A stretch of DNA of 64,000 nt from NCBI GenBank assembly GCA_902799875.1, contig CADCCH010000002.1, forward strand, positions 25,541-89,540. The letters are read 5' to 3'. The notes under the pieces were generated by a model, which made no database searches, was not told the DNA's origin, and saw nothing but the letters and a program-made list of their open reading frames with translations. The translations under genes and the position numbers were made by a program. Source of the stretch: an uncultured Bacteroidales bacterium (GTDB lineage: Bacteria > Bacteroidota > Bacteroidia > Bacteroidales > Paludibacteraceae). This document shows, piece by piece, positions 62,258 through 64,000 of this stretch (its first letter is position 1; each line of letters opens with the position of its first letter).

Positions 62258-63177
62258 TTCAGCATTTTCTCGACTATATTGCCATCGAGCGAAAGTACTC
62301 GCAGCGCACCGTGGAAGCTTACCACGATGATCTGCGGGACTTTTGTCGTTTTATGGGCTGGGAGATAGAGGAGTTTAACCCGGATGAGGTGACCGAGACG
62401 GATGTCAAGCTGTGGATGTTGGACATGCTGGAAAAACAACACCAATCGCCCCGGTCCGTCAAACGCAGACTCTCTGCCCTCCGATCGTTTTATAAGTTCC
62501 TGCTGCGCCAGAAGAAAGTAACCAAAGACGTTACGGCTCGTATCATCCCTCCCAAAGCCGATAAACCCCTGCCGGTTTTCTTCCGGCAGGAAGAGATGAA
62601 GGCGGAGGAACGGAATGCCGAAGATACGATACAAAACTCAGACAATAGTTACAAGGCGATTCGGGACGGCCTCATCATCGAGCTGCTCTACCAGACAGGC
62701 ATGCGTCAGGCAGAGCTCTTAGGCCTCACCGATGCTGATCTGGACCTGCAGCAAGGACAGGTCCGTATCTTCGGTAAACGCCGCAAAGAACGTATCGTGC
62801 CGATCGGCCCGAAACTGATCGAACAGATCAAGGCGTATCAGGAGATTCGGGATGCCGAGATACCGGGATCCCGGGATCAAAACCAATTCTTCCCAAATTT
62901 GACAAAGTACTCCTTATATACTATCGTACGCACGCGTATGGGAGAGGTGTCGACGCTCAAGAAACATTCTCCGCACGTGCTGCGCCATACCTTCGCCACG
63001 GCGATGTTGGATAACGGAGCGGATATACGCACGATTCAGACTCTTTTGGGGCATGCGTCTCTCTCCACGACCCAGGTTTATACTCATACCACTTTTGAGC
63101 AGATAAAACGCGTTTATAACGAAACTCACCCCCGTGCAAAGCAAAATATAGATGGCAAAAACAAGAAAAATGACTAA
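62254..63177 (+). CDS. Tyrosine recombinase, XerC/XerD type
   Basis: A 307-residue site-specific recombinase for resolving chromosome dimers. The N-terminal SAM-like DNA-binding domain covers residues 1-90 (SQRTVEAYHDDLRDFCRFMG). The catalytic set is Arg in GMRQAELLGL, His and Arg in HVLRHTFAT, His in LLGHASLSTTQ and the nucleophile Tyr in VYTHTTF. No mobile-element features surround it, so the housekeeping role is favoured. The likely start is TTG at 62254, overlapping the kinase stop (TTGA), since no in-frame ATG precedes the conserved N-terminus. It closes the operon that starts with the third GH13 gene. Confidence 0.9.
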   Translation: MIQHFLDYIAIERKYSQRTVEAYHDDLRDFCRFMGWEIEEFNPDEVTETDVKLWMLDMLEKQHQSPRSVKRRLSALRSFYKFLLRQKKVTKDVTARIIPPKADKPLPVFFRQEEMKAEERNAEDTIQNSDNSYKAIRDGLIIELLYQTGMRQAELLGLTDADLDLQQGQVRIFGKRRKERIVPIGPKLIEQIKAYQEIRDAEIPGSRDQNQFFPNLTKYSLYTIVRTRMGEVSTLKKHSPHVLRHTFATAMLDNGADIRTIQTLLGHASLSTTQVYTHTTFEQIKRVYNETHPRAKQNIDGKNKKND

Positions 63178-63201
63178 AAAATGCATTTTTTTGCAAAAAT
63201 A

Positions 63202-63233
63202 TTTGGTCATATCAAAAAAAAGCAGTACTTTTG
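63202..63233 (+). promoter_or_regulatory. Promoter of the tRNA cluster
   Basis: -33 TTTG at 63202-63205, 20 bp, and -7 TACTTTTG at 63226-63233. Confidence 0.8.
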
Positions 63234-63277
63234 CACGCTTTTTCGTTCGGACAGAAAAAAACGAACGGCTGAGTAAC

Positions 63278-63353
63278 GCCTCTATAGCTCAGTTGGTAGA
63301 GCACTAGATTTGTAATCCAGCGGTCGTTGGTTCGAGTCCGACTAGAGGCTCCA
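63278..63353 (+). tRNA. tRNA-Thr (anticodon TGT)
   Basis: The acceptor GCCTCTA pairs with TAGAGGC, the D arm is GCTC/GAGC, and the anticodon arm CTAGATTTGTAATCCAG gives TGT. The T arm has TGGTTCGAGTCC. CCA is encoded. Confidence 0.95.
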
Positions 63354-63371
63354 AAATGTACATTGAAATTT

Positions 63372-63453
63372 GGGTGTGTTCCAGAGTGGCCAAATGGGGC
63401 AGACTGTAAATCTGCTGTCTTCGACTTCGGTGGTTCGAATCCATCCGCACCCA
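63372..63453 (+). tRNA. tRNA-Tyr (anticodon GTA)
   Basis: A class II tRNA. The acceptor GGGTGTG pairs with CGCACCC, the anticodon arm GCAGACTGTAAATCTGC gives GTA, and there is an extended variable arm. No CCA is encoded. Confidence 0.95.
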
Positions 63454-63482
63454 CACGATCGAGAGCTTATCTCTCGTGTTAC

Positions 63483-63555
63483 GCGAAAGTAGCTCAGTCG
63501 ATAGAGCACTAGCCTTCCAAGCTGGGGGTCGCGGGTTTGAGTCCCGTCTTTCGCT
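63483..63555 (+). tRNA. tRNA-Gly (anticodon TCC)
   Basis: The acceptor GCGAAAG pairs with CTTTCGC, the anticodon loop CTTCCAA gives TCC, and the T arm has GGGTTTGAGTCCC. Confidence 0.95.
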
Positions 63556-63560
63556 CTTAT

Positions 63561-63591
63561 GCTGCTTTAGCTCAGTGGTACGGAAGCAGCT
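63561..63591 (+). pseudogene. Collapsed tRNA gene, probably tRNA-Thr(GGT)
   Basis: GCTGCTTTAGCTCAGTGGTA is a normal tRNA 5' half up to the D loop. It is joined directly to CGGAAGCAGCT, a 3' acceptor strand that pairs perfectly with GCTGCTT. The D-stem 3' strand, anticodon arm and most of the T arm are missing. Position before tuf and the acceptor sequence fit tRNA-Thr(GGT), which is usual here in Bacteroidales. Confidence 0.7.
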
Positions 63592-63639
63592 CTGATCGCG
63601 TTGCAAACGCGAACTCTGGTTTAGCAGAGTACACTTTAA

Positions 63640-63674
63640 GGTTGGTCAACGGTCAAACATTGACCGACCTTTTT
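63640..63674 (+). terminator. Hairpin with T-run between tRNA cluster and tuf
   Basis: Stem GGTTGGTCAA / TTGACCGACC (one G-U pair) with a 10-nt loop and five T. It either ends the tRNA transcript or attenuates read-through into tuf, since no clear separate tuf promoter was found in the 65 nt that follow. Confidence 0.82.
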
Positions 63675-63739
63675 AAATGAAATGAAGATAACAAACTATT
63701 TTTAGTTTATTAACGTTAATAAAAAATTAAAGAATTACT

Positions 63740-64000
63740 ATGGCAAAAGAAAAATTTGACCGTTCGAAACCGCACGTTAACATCGGTACCATCGGTCACG
63801 TTGACCACGGAAAAACGACTCTGACCGCTGCTATTACTACTGTATTGGCTAAGAAAGGTCTGTCTGAGCAGCGTTCGTTCGATTCTATCGATAACGCTCC
63901 CGAGGAGAAAGAGCGTGGTATTACTATCAACACCGCTCACGTAGAGTATCAAACAGCTAACCGTCACTACGCACACGTAGACTGCCCGGGCCACGCTGAC
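63740..64000 (+). CDS. tuf: Elongation factor Tu, N-terminal part (cut by window edge)
   Basis: 87 codons are visible: [16 protein letters not shown], the P loop [10 protein letters not shown], the switch I region [15 protein letters not shown] and the start of the DCPGHAD motif at the window end. This GTPase delivers aminoacyl-tRNA to the ribosome. The start codon follows an AT-rich leader with no strong Shine-Dalgarno sequence. Confidence 0.97.
   Translation, partial: MAKEKFDRSKPHVNIGTIGHVDHGKTTLTAAITTVLAKKGLSEQRSFDSIDNAPEEKERGITINTAHVEYQTANRHYAHVDCPGHAD

Noticed and set aside
62254..63177. Integrase of a mobile element next to tRNA genes
   Set aside because: It lies next to tRNA genes, but length and motifs fit housekeeping Xer recombinases; no duplicated tRNA end, excisionase or cargo genes flank it.

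Overview
The window is chromosomal DNA from a member of the Bacteroidota, most likely the order Bacteroidales. This rests on SusC/SusD and DUF4249-type TonB receptor operons, an lpxD-lpxC-lpxA cluster behind an HD-domain gene, a tuf gene preceded by a Thr-Tyr-Gly tRNA array, and promoters of the Bacteroidota type. Seventeen promoters can be read by eye. Each has a TTG/TTTG -33 box, exactly 20 bp, then a -7 box close to TAnnTTTG. No rRNA, insertion sequence, CRISPR array or prophage was seen. The layout looks like a stable chromosome with accessory surface and glycan functions.

Layout. 1-4700: a minus-strand operon of a SusC-like receptor, SusD-like lipoprotein and TerB-type protein (cut by the window edge). 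4758-5443: a small gene, a gene remnant and three promoters. 5444-16446: housekeeping genes (RsmF-type rRNA methyltransferase, RhlE-type helicase, an SDR, a K+/H+ antiporter, periplasmic thioredoxin, an OmpA/PD40 protein, a secreted unknown, AroB, PhoH). 16385-22407: an operon HD protein - LpxD - LpxC - LpxA - GlnS - HSDR_N protein - PhoH. 22538-28759: tRNA-Leu, then uxaB-uxaA (hexuronate catabolism) running into comF, nadB and an NlpC/P60 peptidase. 28896-33171: a three-gene lipoprotein / TonB receptor / DUF4249 operon. 33230-43623: a 3361-residue secreted protein with a coupled small membrane protein. 43927-49293: a five-gene operon led by an SPFH-GYF protein with membrane partners, of unknown function. 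49460-50324: tRNA-Phe and TrmO. 50462-60944: a starch locus with three secreted GH13 enzymes and two starch-binding proteins, one broken by a 58-bp tandem duplication. 60944-64000: two deoxynucleoside kinases, a XerC/D-type recombinase, tRNA-Thr, -Tyr and -Gly, a collapsed tRNA-Thr, and the start of tuf.

Three themes cut across the genes. (1) Six secreted proteins end in the same roughly 20-residue signature, including all three amylases and the giant protein; it is probably a sorting or anchoring tag. (2) A dozen degenerate tandem repeats, mostly of 7-bp period with some of 9 or 11 bp, sit at gene junctions and also in frame inside at least five coding sequences. (3) Gene packing is extreme, with many TAATG or ATGA couplings, an 86-nt sense overlap, a 62-nt sense overlap and a 155-nt antisense overlap. 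The best candidates for undescribed biology are the SPFH-GYF membrane operon, the giant protein with its membrane partner, the C-terminal tag and the dispersed short-period repeats.
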